This document shows, in pieces, positions 30,301 to 42,519 of a stretch of 64,000 nucleotides of DNA. Numbering within the stretch: position 1 is the first letter of the stretch; each line of letters starts with the position of its first letter. The stretch lies in the NCBI GenBank assembly GCA_013076295.1, contig RQOL01000376.1:1-64000 (forward strand), given 5' to 3'. The notes beneath the pieces were generated by a model. That model ran no database searches, was not told the origin of the DNA, and worked only from the letters and a program-made list of their open reading frames with translations. The stretch comes from Sanderia malayensis. Taxonomy: Eukaryota; Cnidaria; Scyphozoa; Semaeostomeae; Pelagiidae. A program made the translations under genes and the position numbers.

Positions 30301-31572
30301 TAATACTTACTGTAGAGTGTCAAAAATAAGATGCAGAATGCTTCTAAGTGTGGTGGATTGAAATATGAAATCAGATTTGGAATATCTCATTGTTAAAAGT
30401 TTTTACAAGGAAATACCTGTATCCAAATTCTTGTTTTTTCTGGAAAAAAGAGAATGTAGTTAAAAAGTTATTGATGTAAAATATTTTGTTGAAGGAAAAA
30501 GTATGTTGATAGAAATGTGGATAATTGTGTTGTGCATCTTTTAATGTTTGGTGTCGTCCAGTTGGTGCAATAGGAATGGAAGGAAAAAAGTAAATACCGG
30601 GAAACATAATATAGATTTTCTGAGATGTGGTGTTCAAGTTAAGATTTCTAAAATTCTTAATACTTGCAGTAGGGTGTCCAAAATAACATGCACTATGCTT
30701 CTCAGTGTGCTGGATTGAAATATGAAATCAGATTGCAAATAGTTTTTACAAGGAAATCCCTTCATCCGAATTCTTGTTTTTTCTGCAAAAAGGGAACGTA
30801 TTTAATAACGTATTGATATGAAATAATTTGTTGAAGCAAAAAGTATGTTGATAGAAATGTGGATAATGTTCTTGTGCATGTTGTGATGTATGGTGTGGTC
30901 TGGTTGGAGCAATAGGAGTGGAAGGAAAAATAAAAATACGCCCAAACATAACATAGATTTTATGAGATGACGTGCTCAAGTTAAGATTGTTAAAATTGTG
31001 AATACTTACTGTAGAGTGTCCAAAATACGATGCAGTATGCTTCTCAGTGTGGTGGATTGAAATATGAAATCAGACTTGAAATATCTCATTGTTAAACGTT
31101 TTTATAAGGAAATACCTTTATCCGAAATCTTGTTTTTTCTGCAAAAAAGAGAATGTATTTAATAAGTTATTGATATGAAATAATTTGTTGAAGGAAAAAG
31201 TATGTTGATAGAAATGTAGATAATGTTGTTGTGCATCTTTTAATGCATCGTGTGCTCTGGTTGCTGCAATAGGATTGGAAGGAAAAATAAAAATACCTGG
31301 AAACATCTTGTAGATTTTCTCAGATGAGGTGCACAAGTAAAGATTTCTGAAATTGTTAATACTTACTGTAGAGTGTCAAAAATAAAATGCAGTATGCTTC
31401 TCGGTGTGGTGGATTGAAATGTGAAATCAGATTTTAAATATCTCATTGTTAAAAATTTTTACAAGGAAATACCTTTATCCGAATTCTTGTTTTTTTCTGC
31501 AAAAAAGAGAATGTAGTTAATAAGTTATTCATGTAAAATATTTTGTTGAAGGAGAAAGTATGTTGATAGAAA
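27362..31572. repeat. 356-bp satellite, segment 3, with higher-order structure
   Basis: About twelve monomers; anchors occur near 27,662, 28,019, 28,376, 28,733, 29,088, 29,431, 29,788, 30,146, 30,501, 30,843, 31,199 and 31,558. Monomers four apart are nearly identical (offset about 1,412 bp), and 27,662-28,376 repeats at +714 bp. Minus-strand frames of 66-88 codons recur in each monomer; they follow the repeat and are not convincing genes. Confidence 0.92.
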
Positions 31573-31805
31573 TGTAACGTATTCGGGTTTGGCAGAACAG
31601 AGACGAAGAGATAAATATAACAACCTTGCTTGTATCTCAAAATCACCAATCTGAATTTTAATTTACGATTAGAACATACATATGTGTGTTAGAGTCACAT
31701 GCTTCTGACTCATTGTCAGATGCACATGACTCTCAAGTTTTATACAATTGCATAATAATAGGAATAATAATGATAATGATAATAATAATAGATTGATTCG
31801 TTACA
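31573..31805 (-). repeat. Gypsy 3' LTR
   Basis: 233 bp. Just inside it, the minus-strand purine tract AAGGAGGAGGGTGG is the polypurine tract. Confidence 0.9.
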
Positions 31806-31934
31806 CCACCCTCCTCCTTAGAATAAAAGCAATCAATGTGTAATGTACTCTCCAAACCTCGCAGGGGGTCTTATGTTTTGCCTCAATCGATACGGGTGTT
31901 GTTGGGGTAGAAGGTTTCGTGCCCGCCCTAAGGT

Positions 31935-33680
31935 TCATTGAGTGTTAACGTTCCTGGGGGATATAGTTATCTCACCAGTTTCACGAACGGGACAAAATGG
32001 TTCTCCGAGCTTAAATGGGACAGTGCAGGGTTTCACGTTGTCATGGTGGACTGTCATATCCTTTCCATCCTTAGAGCGTATCTTATAGTTAACCCCTTGC
32101 TTTGAGATTATCTCGTATGGGCCAACCCATCTCCCACCAAATTTCCATGATTTAGGACGGCGTAACCAGACTGATTGACCCAGAGAAAGAGGTGTCCAAT
32201 TACCATGAGAAGGGCCCCGGCTTCGCTGGTCGTGTCTACTACGAGCCAAATTTTGCTGTGCTATTTTCTGCAAACTACTGAGATGGGTTGTAAGCGACTC
32301 GCTATATTCAAAATGTGTTTGAGGGTTCTTGAGGGGTAGGCCCAGGTCTAATTCTAAAGGCGTTTTAGCTATGCGGCCAAATACTAATTCATAGGGACTG
32401 AGGCCTGTAGACTCGTGACGACTGGTGTTGTAAGCATATACAGCGAGGTCTACCCATAAGTCCCAGTCATCCTTATGTGAGGAGACAAAAGCTGCAAGCA
32501 TTTCCTGCAAGGTCCGATTTTGGCGTTCGACAAGGCCATCGCATTGTGGATGATAGGCTGTCGTTCGAGATTTATGAATACCCATGAGATCACGGACTTC
32601 TTGCATCAATTTGCCTTCAAAGTTCCTCCCTTGATCAGAGTGAAGGATGGTAGGGGGGCCAAAGCGAGTGAAGACTTTAGAAACGAGGACTTCAGCGACA
32701 GTAAGGACTTTCTGACCTCGAGTGGCAAAAACATCACACCATTTGGTGAGGTGGTCCATTACAACAAGAAGATGTTTGTTACCACGTGTCGTTTCTGGCA
32801 GGGGACCCATGTAGTCCATGGCCCAGAAAACAAATGGTTCGTTAACTTCAATAGATTGTAGTGGAGCACGACGGTGGCGTGGATCTACTTTATTTTGGGC
32901 ACATATGTGACACCGGGTGACAAAATCAGTAATTTGAAGGGCCATCTGAGGCCAATAGAAATGTTCGCGAGCGCGTTGCAAGGTTCGTTTGACGCGTAAA
33001 TGACCGGAAAATGGACTACAGTGAATGCCTTGCAGGACGGATTCAATGAGAGACGTGGGAATAACAAATGCATACTTGGGGAGCGCATTCTCAGGATCAA
33101 GGCGTTTAACTAGAAGGCCGTTATGAACAAAAACATTGTCCCAAGCATGCCAAAAGACTTTTAACTGGGGGTCGCTAGACCAGGCAAAAAGGGGTGGCTT
33201 AGGGAGACCCAGGGATTTGATTTCGATTATTTTACTAATGCACATGTCTTGTCTCTGGGCTTCTTGGAGACTGTGATCAGAGTGTGTGGTGGTGGCGCAG
33301 GTAGTGGTGGCACTGAGGGGTAATCGTGGCAATGACAGAGCATCAGCATTGCCGTTGGCAGTAACCGCCCTATGTTTAATGTCGAAACAAAATTCTTGAA
33401 GTTGCATCACCCAACGAGCAAGTCGACCTTTAGGCTCCATGGAATGCAACCAACGCAAAGCGCTATGGTCTGTGACAAGAGTGAAATCACGGCCCAAGAG
33501 ATATACGCAAAAATGATCAACGGCAAAGATAACAGCCAAGGCTTCTTTCTCTGTAGCTGAATAACGTTTTTCGCGATCAGTTAGGGGTCTACTTGCATAA
33601 GATATAGCACGTTCATTGCCAGAATGGTCAATCTGAGTAAGAACAGCCCCTAAGCCGAAATCAGAAGCATCAGTCTGTAA
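31935..33680 (-). CDS. Gypsy pol, downstream part: RNase H and integrase
   Basis: About 580 residues continuing from the RT part at 39,565. RNase H begins with QTDASDFGLGAVL and includes EKRYSATEKEALAV and TDHSALRWL. The integrase has an HHCC-type finger (HCSPFSGHLRVKRTL...CHICAQNK), the core (MDYMGPLPETT, HSDQGRNFE, YHPQCDGLVERQNRTL) and a C-terminal GRWVGPYEIISK...YKIRSKDG segment. No chromodomain or env frame follows; the stop at 31,935 is 130 bp before the LTR. No internal stop is seen. Confidence 0.9.
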   Translation of the reverse strand, partial: LQTDASDFGLGAVLTQIDHSGNERAISYASRPLTDREKRYSATEKEALAVIFAVDHFCVYLLGRDFTLVTDHSALRWLHSMEPKGRLARWVMQLQEFCFDIKHRAVTANGNADALSLPRLPLSATTTCATTTHSDHSLQEAQRQDMCISKIIEIKSLGLPKPPLFAWSSDPQLKVFWHAWDNVFVHNGLLVKRLDPENALPKYAFVIPTSLIESVLQGIHCSPFSGHLRVKRTLQRAREHFYWPQMALQITDFVTRCHICAQNKVDPRHRRAPLQSIEVNEPFVFWAMDYMGPLPETTRGNKHLLVVMDHLTKWCDVFATRGQKVLTVAEVLVSKVFTRFGPPTILHSDQGRNFEGKLMQEVRDLMGIHKSRTTAYHPQCDGLVERQNRTLQEMLAAFVSSHKDDWDLWVDLAVYAYNTSRHESTGLSPYELVFGRIAKTPLELDLGLPLKNPQTHFEYSESLTTHLSSLQKIAQQNLARSRHDQRSRGPSHGNWTPLSLGQSVWLRRPKSWKFGGRWVGPYEIISKQGVNYKIRSKDGKDMTVHHDNVKPCTVPFKLGEPFCPVRETGEITISPRNVNTQ

Positions 33681-33724
33681 GGGAGCTGTCATAAAGTATC
33701 GAACAGACCGGGGCGGAAGGGATT
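33681..33724 (+). repeat. Left TIR of the DDE/SAM element
   Basis: 44 bp, GGGAGCTGTC... ending ...GGAAGGGATT. Confidence 0.85.
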
Positions 33725-34017
33725 TCAAATTTCACTACAAAATTATGCAGCCCAATACAAGAATCCAAAAAAATTTAATGGCCCCATTTCAGTTTCTAAT
33801 AAAATTTGATAGCCCCTGTAAAGTTTCTGATTAAGAATCCTCAAAAACAAAAATGGTTTACAAACCCAAGCTACAAAATTATCAAATACCTCACTCTCTG
33901 AAGAACTAAAGAACTGATTTTTACTTCCTAGAAAAGAAAATATCACCATATAAAAACAGCTCTTCAAACACACTATTATGCATATAGGTTTGCTTGCATG
34001 AAAGTATGAAAACTTAC

Positions 34018-37000
34018 ATCTGTATCTTGAACAAGCCCAAGTTTGAGTTAATCTCCCACTCCTTGTGACACAAAATAGATGTGATAAGTCTTCCTCAAAT
34101 TCGTCATTGTTAGAAATCTCTGGTGTCTCATCTTGAGATTCTTCTCCTTCACTAGAAGTGTTGCTGCTGTCTTCCTTCCCAGCAATATCAATTATAACAT
34201 CCTCTTCCTCATCATCATCTGATTCACTTTGCAGTTCAGGCATCACTCTTTTTTTAGCTTTATTTTTTTCTGCAAGTGATCTCTGCAGTTGTTGAAAAGC
34301 AATGTGGTAAGTTATTGCTACTACTTTGTCTTTTTTCTTCACTGAAAGGTAAGCTGTCATCTCATGTTTCTCTAAATATTTGTCTAGAGTCTTCACTTTT
34401 AGCTGTTTCAAACTGCTATTTTTATAATGAGACACCCAGTCAATGTCTTCATAGTTTTGCAAATTCTCTTCAGAAATATTTCTCTTTCTTTCTAACTTTC
34501 TTTTCTCTTTGTTGAGTTCTAAAGTTTGCAGGTGCTCAAGATACTGCCTCACAACACTCATTTCAATTATGTATTTATTGCAGAATTCTTGTAATTTATT
34601 TTCTTCAAATGCAGTTACTCCTTCACTTTCAAAAAATTCTTTTATTTTTTTCCTGGGTTGAAAATCATCTACTTCTCTTTCTACACCATTCAGTACCTTG
34701 GGAGTAACAGACACATGCTGGTAGTGATACTCGGGTAACTGTGAGTAGTCAGGGTAAGGCCTAGGAACTTTTGTACATGGTGGACCAACCCAGTCATGAC
34801 ACTTGCAGTAATCACATACTCCATCTTTTCTATTTCTGCATTCAAATTTCAAAAATTCAAGGTGCTTTTCTCCAATTTCACAATGATCTGTGATGAACTT
34901 GGATATTTTTGAATAATATTTTCCTCCAGGAAGGCCAGCCTGCTCTTTTCCACTCTTGGACAGAAAAGAATCAAGGAATTCCTTGTCTTTGAAAAACAGA
35001 TCTTTTTTCTTCACTGCTCTATATGATTTAAGAAAACCACCAGGGCCAGGTGCTCCATCTATACGTGATGTAACCTCATCACAAACATGGTATGCATTAT
35101 ATTCCATCCGCTTCAATTCATACTCTCTGAGCTCATCAATCGACATCTTTTTCACTACTTTGATTGTTTTCTCATTATAAAGCTTCTTGTATTCCCAGTC
35201 TAAACCTGCTCCATCACAAATGGCATCGCCAATATAAGCATGACATCTTTCTATCTCATTCTGGCTGCTGTCACCATTTGACAGATGGAGGCGTATTAGG
35301 TAATCTGCATCTGTGATTCTCACTCTCTGTCCAATTCGAAAGACAACATCATGATTAGAGATCCCAACCCCTGGTCCAGCATCAGTCCATTCTAAAAATC
35401 TAGATCTATACTGTGCACCAAATCCTTTTATCTTTTGGACAGAAGAAATACAGTTCTCAACAATACTGCAAACAACACCCCAGACTGAAGGGTGTGTTTT
35501 TTCAGACAACTGATTCTTTAGCATAACTATTGCATTGCTGGTATTCGTGATGATTTCACGGATGGTATCAAAGTTTGCTTTATCTTCCTTGCTCATTGTT
35601 TCCTTGTCTGCACTGGCAGTTGCAAAAACTTTCCATATACTTTCTTGTAAAACATTTGCTCTACAAGATTCATATTCCTTGTGTTTATCATTATTCTTAG
35701 TTAACAATTTCATAACATCATCCTTTTCTGCTGAATCAATGTAATATGTCATTGCATCAAGTAGCGTAATGCAAATACTCTTGAATGCCATTGATTGTTG
35801 TGAAGCTCCTTCAACATTCGAGACAATTTCAAATTTGTGTGGGGCTTCTTGCCTTAATTGCATTATCTCACTTGCCCAAACAGTACCTGAGCTCCCCAGA
35901 AAATACTTAGGTCTTACAAAAACATAACAGGAATCTGCTATTATCTCTGTTTCACTTTTATTGTTTATTTTTTTCACTCTTTTTTCCATAATTCTGTAAC
36001 CACTAGGAGTAACATTTACCATAGCAACTGGGAAATCATATTTGGGAAGCTTTCTTGCTTCCTCATCATTGCTGGGTTGATAGATCTTTAGGCTCCTTGC
36101 ACCTGACATCCCTGTACTGGTACCTGGACAGAGGTATGCTTTATCGTCCATTGAAATCTCTACGACATACTTTGCATCCTCTTCTCTCTCAGCATCACAG
36201 AGGAAATTTATGATATTTTTCTTGTGGGCCCTTTGGTGATGAGTTAACTCGTTCTCGTTCTTTTCAGTCTTTGGTGGTTTTTTTGCACAAAACAAACCAA
36301 GCCCAAGATGAAGCTTTGCCTGCTTTGATACTTTATTGCGTGGTCTTGAGCGGTTGTAGACAGTAGTTGAAGATCTGATTGGTTTTAGGTTCCTTTGATG
36401 CCTGTGATAATTTACTAATTTTATGAAGTCTCTTTTCTTTACTCTATGATTTGTGTACATAACTTGATCAGACCGTCTCCCATGTGCAGTTGTTTTTGAT
36501 TCAATACATCTAAGCAAGAATTTTTCGTCTTCTTCATCAATGCCTCTTGGCCTTCCAACTGATTTCTTTCTTAATCCAAGTCTTTTTTCCCTAACCAGTT
36601 TAATACTGGCTCTATTAACCATCTCGTTGAATCTTTTGATGTCATATTTAGTAGAAGGATTGTTCAGCTTTTCTAGGGCATTTCTCCTTTCTCTTAAACA
36701 TTCTATTTCCTCTGACAATTCATCCTGCTGCAAATCATTGAAATCAAAAGTTTTACTTCTGAAAAATGCCTCTTTATGCCTTATTGTCCTGTCAAGTGTC
36801 TCAATTTTTGTATCCACATTTGCTTTAACCTTATTTGTGGCTGCCATCTGCAAAATAAACTCAACATAAAAATACATGAACAATGTATTTGACATATTTA
36901 AATATACATCAACAATGTACATACATAATAACATTCTTTGAATTGCTGGGCTCGGCTGGCCCCAATAGCTGCTATATGGACCTGAGAAAACTATTTAGAC

Positions 37001-37894
37001 TTCCATAAATGCCAAGTGGAAATCTTGCCTTTGATCTTTAATACTTTTAAAAAATTGTCATGTGTAGAAAATGTAAAATACCTTGGTGTCGTCTTTAGCC
37101 TGGATTACATCCATGACGTGATCTGTTAGCTTTTTGATGTCATGGCTACGGATACCAAGTTTGTCAATCTCAGACCTTGAGCGGCATGCCCCAAATGTAA
37201 CTCTGGCAATTTTCTTATCCCATTCTGTATCCATTGAATTAATTAGTTTCTGTACAAGAGACTTGTCAAGAATCAACCTTTCATTTTCTTTATTTGCAAT
37301 TTGATCTGATTGCATTTTTGACATCATAGCACAAGCAAAGAAATGAAGGTCAAAATTATTTGGCCGAATAACAATGAATCCATTTATTATATATATACCA
37401 AGACCGTATTTCTCATGACACAAGAGTTCCTTGAAACGCTTTTTCTTATCTCTGTCTAACAAATCAGTTTTAACAGAATGCGCTGTATATCCCAAGTACA
37501 AAGCAAATCCTTCATCAAGTGTCATGAATCCCTTTCTGATTGGCTGTCCATCATCAGATGTGGTGCGTGTGATCAGCTCCTGCCATACTGCCTTCAATCC
37601 TTTCAGGTGACTGCACTGCTCAATGTTTCCTTGTGTATTGGCAATATTTTTCTCCAACAGTTTTTCGATATCGTCCGAATGACATGTTTGGAGTGACTTC
37701 AAAATTTCATAACGATTCTTTCCTTCCTCAAAAATAATTTCACTTTTTTGTCTGGTCGCAGTTCTCCTGTCATTTCTGTTTGATGCCATGACAAATGGAT
37801 CATAATTGATGTCCCGTCCCTGTTCCCCTTCCCTGTGTATTCTGAAAAGGCCATTGAATGCAATGGAAAGGCTTGTTGCAAGATGGTAGAACAT
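34018..37894 (-). CDS. DDE-like putative transposase of the SAM element, spliced
   Basis: Two leftward exons: one ending at 37,082 (donor ACCAAG|GTATTT), the next 36,847-34,018 (acceptor TTTTGCAG, donor AGAT|GTAAGT), joined in phase. The start is probably ATG 37,894 or 37,789. The next acceptor (near 33,929) would put a stop codon across the junction. The ~1200-residue product has a coiled-coil/basic region, then an RNase H-like core: EISMDDKAY, later WTDAGPGVGISNHDV, then QNEIERCHAYIGDAICDG. These are Asp, Asp and Glu in plausible DDE order. A Cys/His cluster follows (CDYCKCHDWVGPPC) and an acidic tail. I recall similar unnamed proteins in cnidarians and molluscs. Confidence 0.65.
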
Positions 37895-37953
37895 TTTGGC
37901 GGGAAGCTGAAAGCACGTTGTTCTGAACACTTTTCCCTCACCTTCAAAGAAAT

Positions 37954-39390
37954 ATGACAAGTTTCAAGGATTTTCTTGAAGAAATTAAGCTTGGCCATTA
38001 CTGGCACATGTTTGAAGATGAAGGTTATGATGATTTGGATTTCATCTCAAGATTTGACGACAAAGATACTGCAGAAATGCTCGATAATGTGGGTATTCAG
38101 AAGCAAGGTCACAGAAAGAAACTGGAGAGTTCTTTAAAGATTCGCAAAAGTTTGCTTTCAGAAAACAACAGAAATGATCCGGCAATTGCCAAAGAAAAAG
38201 AACCAAAGAAGAAAGAGAGTGAGTTTTATTTTCATGCGTGTCAATTCAATTTCAAAGTTTACAAAAAATTATATCCAGCTAGGCCTATAAAAATTTATAA
38301 TGTTTAGCTAGGGTTAAAAAGACTCTTCTTTCTTTCACTTTTAGTGCCTGAGCCAGTCAAAGAACTGCTTGTGCCCAATCCACTCATTGATAAACATGTC
38401 TTCTACAATGAGACAGTTGAAGAACTGTTCAATGCTTCATTTCCTCTGATGGATATCAACAGTTTCAAGAGCTATGCTTTAAGTCAAAGACAGATACGAT
38501 GGAAGATTAAAAATGTTGTTCAAAGCATTGAGAATGTTATTGTAAAATACAGAGAGAGCCAGGATGGGATATGGATTAATTGTCGCCGATTCACAAATCC
38601 TGAAGAGGTAAAATGCCACATCGCAAAAAGTTTAGTCATGGCGTCAGGTGCCAAGGATGCCATTTCAAAAGAAATCCATAAAATTGAAAAGGAAGAAAAA
38701 ATGCTGACCAACAGAAGAAGCCTATTATTCAGCAGTAAAAACACAGTTTCATCCTGGAAAGCCAATGAATTGGAATTTTATGATGCATCACTTAAGAAAA
38801 TGAGTGACACCAAGTCGTTTTTGATGAGGCTAGGAAGCCAGATCCAGTCAGTCATTAACAAACAAGAGCCCAATTTTCCAGAACATATTTTGTCCACACA
38901 GAAGAAAAAGATGCTGAGAAAAAGGAAGCTAGAGAATGACAAGAAAAGTGAAAAGAGGAAGGAAATGAGGCTTTTCAAAAGCTGTGGATCTGTTTTGGGT
39001 GTCATAACACATGATCAATTATTCTGTGATGATGCTGCTCGTGGAAAGTTTCAATTCCAGATTGAGGCTACTTCCATCAATCCAAATGCCAAGGATGCTC
39101 TAAAGCCAAAGCTGCATTTACGGGGCTTGAAGCATCTAATTGAGAAAGGTGTGTTTGCAGATCATGACGGTAGCAGCAAGATGGCAGAGAGGCTCTGCAA
39201 TCATCTACAAAAGCAACTTTCAGCAACAACAGAAACCAATAAATTGAAAAAGGCTAAAAGAATGAAGAAGCATAAATACACCAAAATAACAGAATGCTTT
39301 CAAAAAGCAGCAATGAAAGCATCAGATGATTCAAGGGAGGTAGAAACTGAATGGGGCAGCAGTGACAGTGATATTGACATTAGTGACTAA
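37954..39390 (+). CDS. SAM-domain protein of the transposon, two exons
   Basis: Exon 1 is 37,954-38,218 and exon 2 is 38,345-39,390, with donor GTGAGT and acceptor TTTCACTTTTAG; the join is in phase, giving 436 residues. Residues ~4-66 form a SAM domain (FLEEIKLGHYWHMFEDEGYD...DTAEMLDNVGIQKQGHRKKL). The rest is helical and lysine-rich (KKKMLRKRKLENDKKSEKRK) with an acidic end (SSDSDIDISD). SAM domains mediate protein-protein or RNA contacts. The gene runs divergently from the DDE-like gene with starts close together, so they probably share a promoter and work together in transposition. Confidence 0.7.
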
Positions 39391-39517
39391 AAGTTAAAAA
39401 TATTGAATTAATTTTTTTTGGATTATTTTTAATAAGTAATATCATGGCCCATGTTTATTCTTCAAAACAATTTGTTAGCCCAACATTTTGCAATCAAAAG
39501 ATTTGGTAACCCTGTTG

Positions 39518-39561
39518 AATCCCTTCCGCCCCGGTCTGTTCCATACTTTATGACAGCTCCC
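39518..39561 (-). repeat. Right TIR of the DDE/SAM element
   Basis: Reverse complement of the left TIR with one mismatch; ends in GCTCCC directly before TAA. Confidence 0.85.
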
Positions 39562-39564
39562 TAA

Positions 39565-41424
39565 AGTAAACCGTTTGTCAAATTGCGGGTAAGCCAGGAC
39601 AGGGGCTGTACATAAGAGATTTTTGAGGGAAAGAAAAGCATGTTGCTCGGAAGTGCCCCAAGAAAACCGAGTGTTTTTCTTTGTTAAGGCCACCAATGGT
39701 GTAGACAAGGAAGCAAAATTTGGGATAAACTTTCGATAGTAGCCAGCAAGGCCCAGGAAGGACCGCACCTGCTCAACAGTTTTAGGCTCAGTAAGATTTG
39801 TAACGGCTTTGATTTTGTCTGGGTCAGTATGAACACCAGCTTTTGAAACCACGTGACCCAAATATTGTACACTGTTAGCCCCAAATTGACACTTAGGTGC
39901 TTTGACACGTAGGTTATGTTGGTGAAGTCGTTCTAGCACAAGAGATAAGCGCTCGGAATGCTGCTCTAAGGAGGCTGAAGGAATGATAACATCATCAAAA
40001 TAGCAGAGGCAGGTTTCATAAGTTAAACCTGAAAGAACAATTTCCATGGCACGTTGAAATGTAGCACACCCATTAGAAACCCCGAATGGCATACGAATAA
40101 ACTCCCACAGCCCGTCTGGTATTACAAATGCTGTCTTTTCTCTGTCCTTGGGTTCCATACTAATTTGCCAATAGCCAGATCGAAGGTCTAATGTATTAAA
40201 TAATGAGGCCCCTTGAAGTGAATCCAACAAGTCATCAACCCTAGGCAAGGGGCGAGCATCTCTCTTGGTGACTGCATTTAGTTTGCGATAATCTACACAA
40301 AATCTAAAAGAGCCATCTTTTTTCTTGACTAGTACAATGGGAGAGGCCCAGGGAGAGTGACTTGGTTGGATTACCCCTTGCTGTAGCATATCTGAGATTT
40401 GGTGTCTTGTTTCCTCTCTGTAAGCATATGGTAATCGTCTAGGATGTTGTCTGATAGGGGTGGCATTGTCTGTCTCGATTTTATGAGTGACCACATCAGT
40501 ATGACCCAGGACTATGTCATCAAAAACATCTGAAAAGTGTAACAGGGTTTGCAAAATGGTGTCTCGCTGAGAAGGGGCTAAGGATGGACTGATAGAATCT
40601 TCTAATTGTTTTATAAGCTTAGGGGGTATCATTGTAGATGTGACACCAACTAGGGATGATTGGCTACTTACTGAGGGAAGAGGATATCCTATAATAGGGC
40701 AGAATTCCCTAATTTTCATCCCAGCAGGCAATTCTGTATCAAAACTAGCAACATTCATCAAACACACTAAAATAGAACGGTTATCAGCATGACTTACTGA
40801 ATAAGCTGGAAGGACGTGGTTATAAGGCAAATCTACATCACTTTCTGAAACGGGGGCTATCATACCTAACTGATCTTTATAACTTTTAGGCACTTGTGCA
40901 CGAACTAGAACTTCTGTACGACCAGAAATACAAAGACCACTTGTCAAGGTAACAGGGGCAGGTCCTCTATCCAAAGACTGAGCTAAGTAGCAAGAGTCTA
41001 CGGAAACAGACTTAGTTGACACAGATGACACAGGAGAATAGCTAGAGATGCCAGGGGATACACAATCTGGCAGGAGAGGGTTCTTACCATTGGACCCAAC
41101 AAGCAAATAGGAACCATCTTGATTACAAGAAAGTTTGAGCTTGTTGGAGGTTAAGAAATCCCAGCCCAAAATACATTGTAATGGTTGAAGAAGGTTATTA
41201 GATACTAAAAATTCGCCTGGGTACGAAATGCGACGATTGTCTGGAAAGATGAGTTCAGTCCGTATGACACCGTGTACCGGAAGAGGTTGGCCAGTGATAC
41301 CATAACATTGCTGGTCAGTGGTGTGAAGAAGTTGTTTGGGCCTAAATTGTTCGTAAATCTGGCGAGAAATAAAGGACTTCATTGACCCCGTGTCAATTAA
41401 GGCTTGGACTTTCACTCCACCCAA
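39565..41424 (-). CDS. Gypsy pol, upstream part: protease and reverse transcriptase
   Basis: About 620 residues in frame up to the nested element. The aspartic protease active site is ALIDTGSMKSFIS near the N-terminus. Reverse transcriptase motifs: FRFCVDYRKLNAVT, LFNTLDLRSGYWQI, FIRMPFGVSNGCATFQR, the catalytic YFDDVI and VQYLGHVVS. The connection GLAGYYRKFIPNFA leads into the RNase H start, where the nested element is inserted. The frame is open back to about 41,500 and differs from gag, so expression would need a frameshift or reinitiation. Confidence 0.92.
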
Positions 41425-41512
41425 GGAACAATAAATGAGGGGCTGATCAGACAGAGGAGGTTGGATGTTTGTAGAAAGGTAAAAATACGGGGGTGACCTT
41501 CAACCCAGCCCG

Positions 41513-42487
41513 TCATTGAGGCACCCCATTGAAGTTTAAAGAGTACATACCTCGTTGATCATGCTCGTTCTGTGGACTATTGTTGGCACAAGCCTGGGTG
41601 GTGTGTCCCCAACCATAACATAATTGACATTGAGAGTCCCACGGACAGTCCTTCGCAAAATGTCCCAGCATGTGGCAATTGAAACATCGTTGGCTTTGTT
41701 GTGAGGCATTGCGTTCTTGACGTCCAGGCGTAGGCCATCTTCCACGACCACGGAATCCAGTGTTGTTGTTGCGGAAGTTTCCTGACGAAGGCGGTGGACG
41801 GGATTGACATTGCGGAGGGGCAGGGCCATGCGGTGGAGTGAATGCAGCCCGCAATTCTTTCTGGTCAGCGGCTAGCGCAGCGACAGTAGCGGTCAGCTGG
41901 GTAATCGAGGCGGCCAGGGAGTCATCGTGACTGGGGCTGGCAGCATGAGATGCGGACTGGACAGCATGCACGTGGTGAGATGATGCAACATCAGGATGAT
42001 GAATTGCGCGAAATCGTTGGACGAATGACGTCATGTCATGCAGCGATGGGGTAGGATTATTTTCCAAAAGACGCAGGCGAATATCAGAAGGGAGGCCCTT
42101 CATAAATTGGCGAGCCAAAAGGGCATCTCTTGCATCATCCTGTAGGGCTGTGTCAGCCTTGCGAAGCATTTCTTTGAGATCCCATAGAAAGAGAGAGGGG
42201 TCCTCGTTGGGGCGTAAAACTCGTTGCTCGAATTCAGAAAAATGTCTCTCTCGATCGACAGCAGGGCACAGAGTTGCATGCAAATTTTTTGTGAGATCAG
42301 CGTACGTACCTCTCTGCTCCCCATCCAATGAAAGATAGTAGGTGGCGGCAGGGCCACGTAGTAAGGCAGGAAGAATCTTCAGTTTGTCTGCGTCCTTCCA
42401 TCCATTAGCTGCGGCACAGCAATCAAACTGGCGAAGCCAAGAAACAAAATCGCCAGAATCAAATTTTTCTGGTGTAATCGATGCCAT
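41513..42487 (-). CDS. Gypsy Gag
   Basis: 324 residues, intact. The capsid-like region (WLRQFDCCAAANGWKDADKLKILPALLRG...YADLTKNL) is followed by a His/Ser-rich linker and two zinc knuckles near the C-terminus, CFNCHMLGHFAKDC and CQLCYGWGHTTQAC. It begins about 55 bp inside the 5' LTR. Confidence 0.9.
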   Translation of the reverse strand: MASITPEKFDSGDFVSWLRQFDCCAAANGWKDADKLKILPALLRGPAATYYLSLDGEQRGTYADLTKNLHATLCPAVDRERHFSEFEQRVLRPNEDPSLFLWDLKEMLRKADTALQDDARDALLARQFMKGLPSDIRLRLLENNPTPSLHDMTSFVQRFRAIHHPDVASSHHVHAVQSASHAASPSHDDSLAASITQLTATVAALAADQKELRAAFTPPHGPAPPQCQSRPPPSSGNFRNNNTGFRGRGRWPTPGRQERNASQQSQRCFNCHMLGHFAKDCPWDSQCQLCYGWGHTTQACANNSPQNEHDQRGMYSLNFNGVPQ

Positions 42488-42519
42488 AATAAATTATTAA
42501 CTGCGATAAACGTGTCGTC

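Larger units (their letters stand above)
33681..39561. mobile_element. Unclassified DDE-type transposon with SAM-domain gene, 5.9 kb
   Basis: The TIRs of about 44 bp start GGGAGCTGTCATAAAGTAT at 33,681 and are matched in reverse complement ending at 39,561, with one mismatch. TAA flanks both sides (33,678-33,680 and 39,562-39,564). Excising the element with one TAA leaves the Gypsy pol frame unbroken, which proves the boundaries. It carries two divergent spliced genes, one DDE-like (leftward) and one SAM-domain (rightward). TAA targets occur in PIF/Harbinger, but neither protein resembles Harbinger proteins. I cannot name the superfamily. Confidence 0.85.

Noticed and set aside
19603..31649. 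Recurrent minus-strand frames of 66-110 codons in the satellite monomers (M-C/S-TSSQKIYK... type)
   Set aside because: They appear in every monomer because the monomer is repeated, vary by indels that shift the frame, and have no domain. They follow the repeat rather than a gene.
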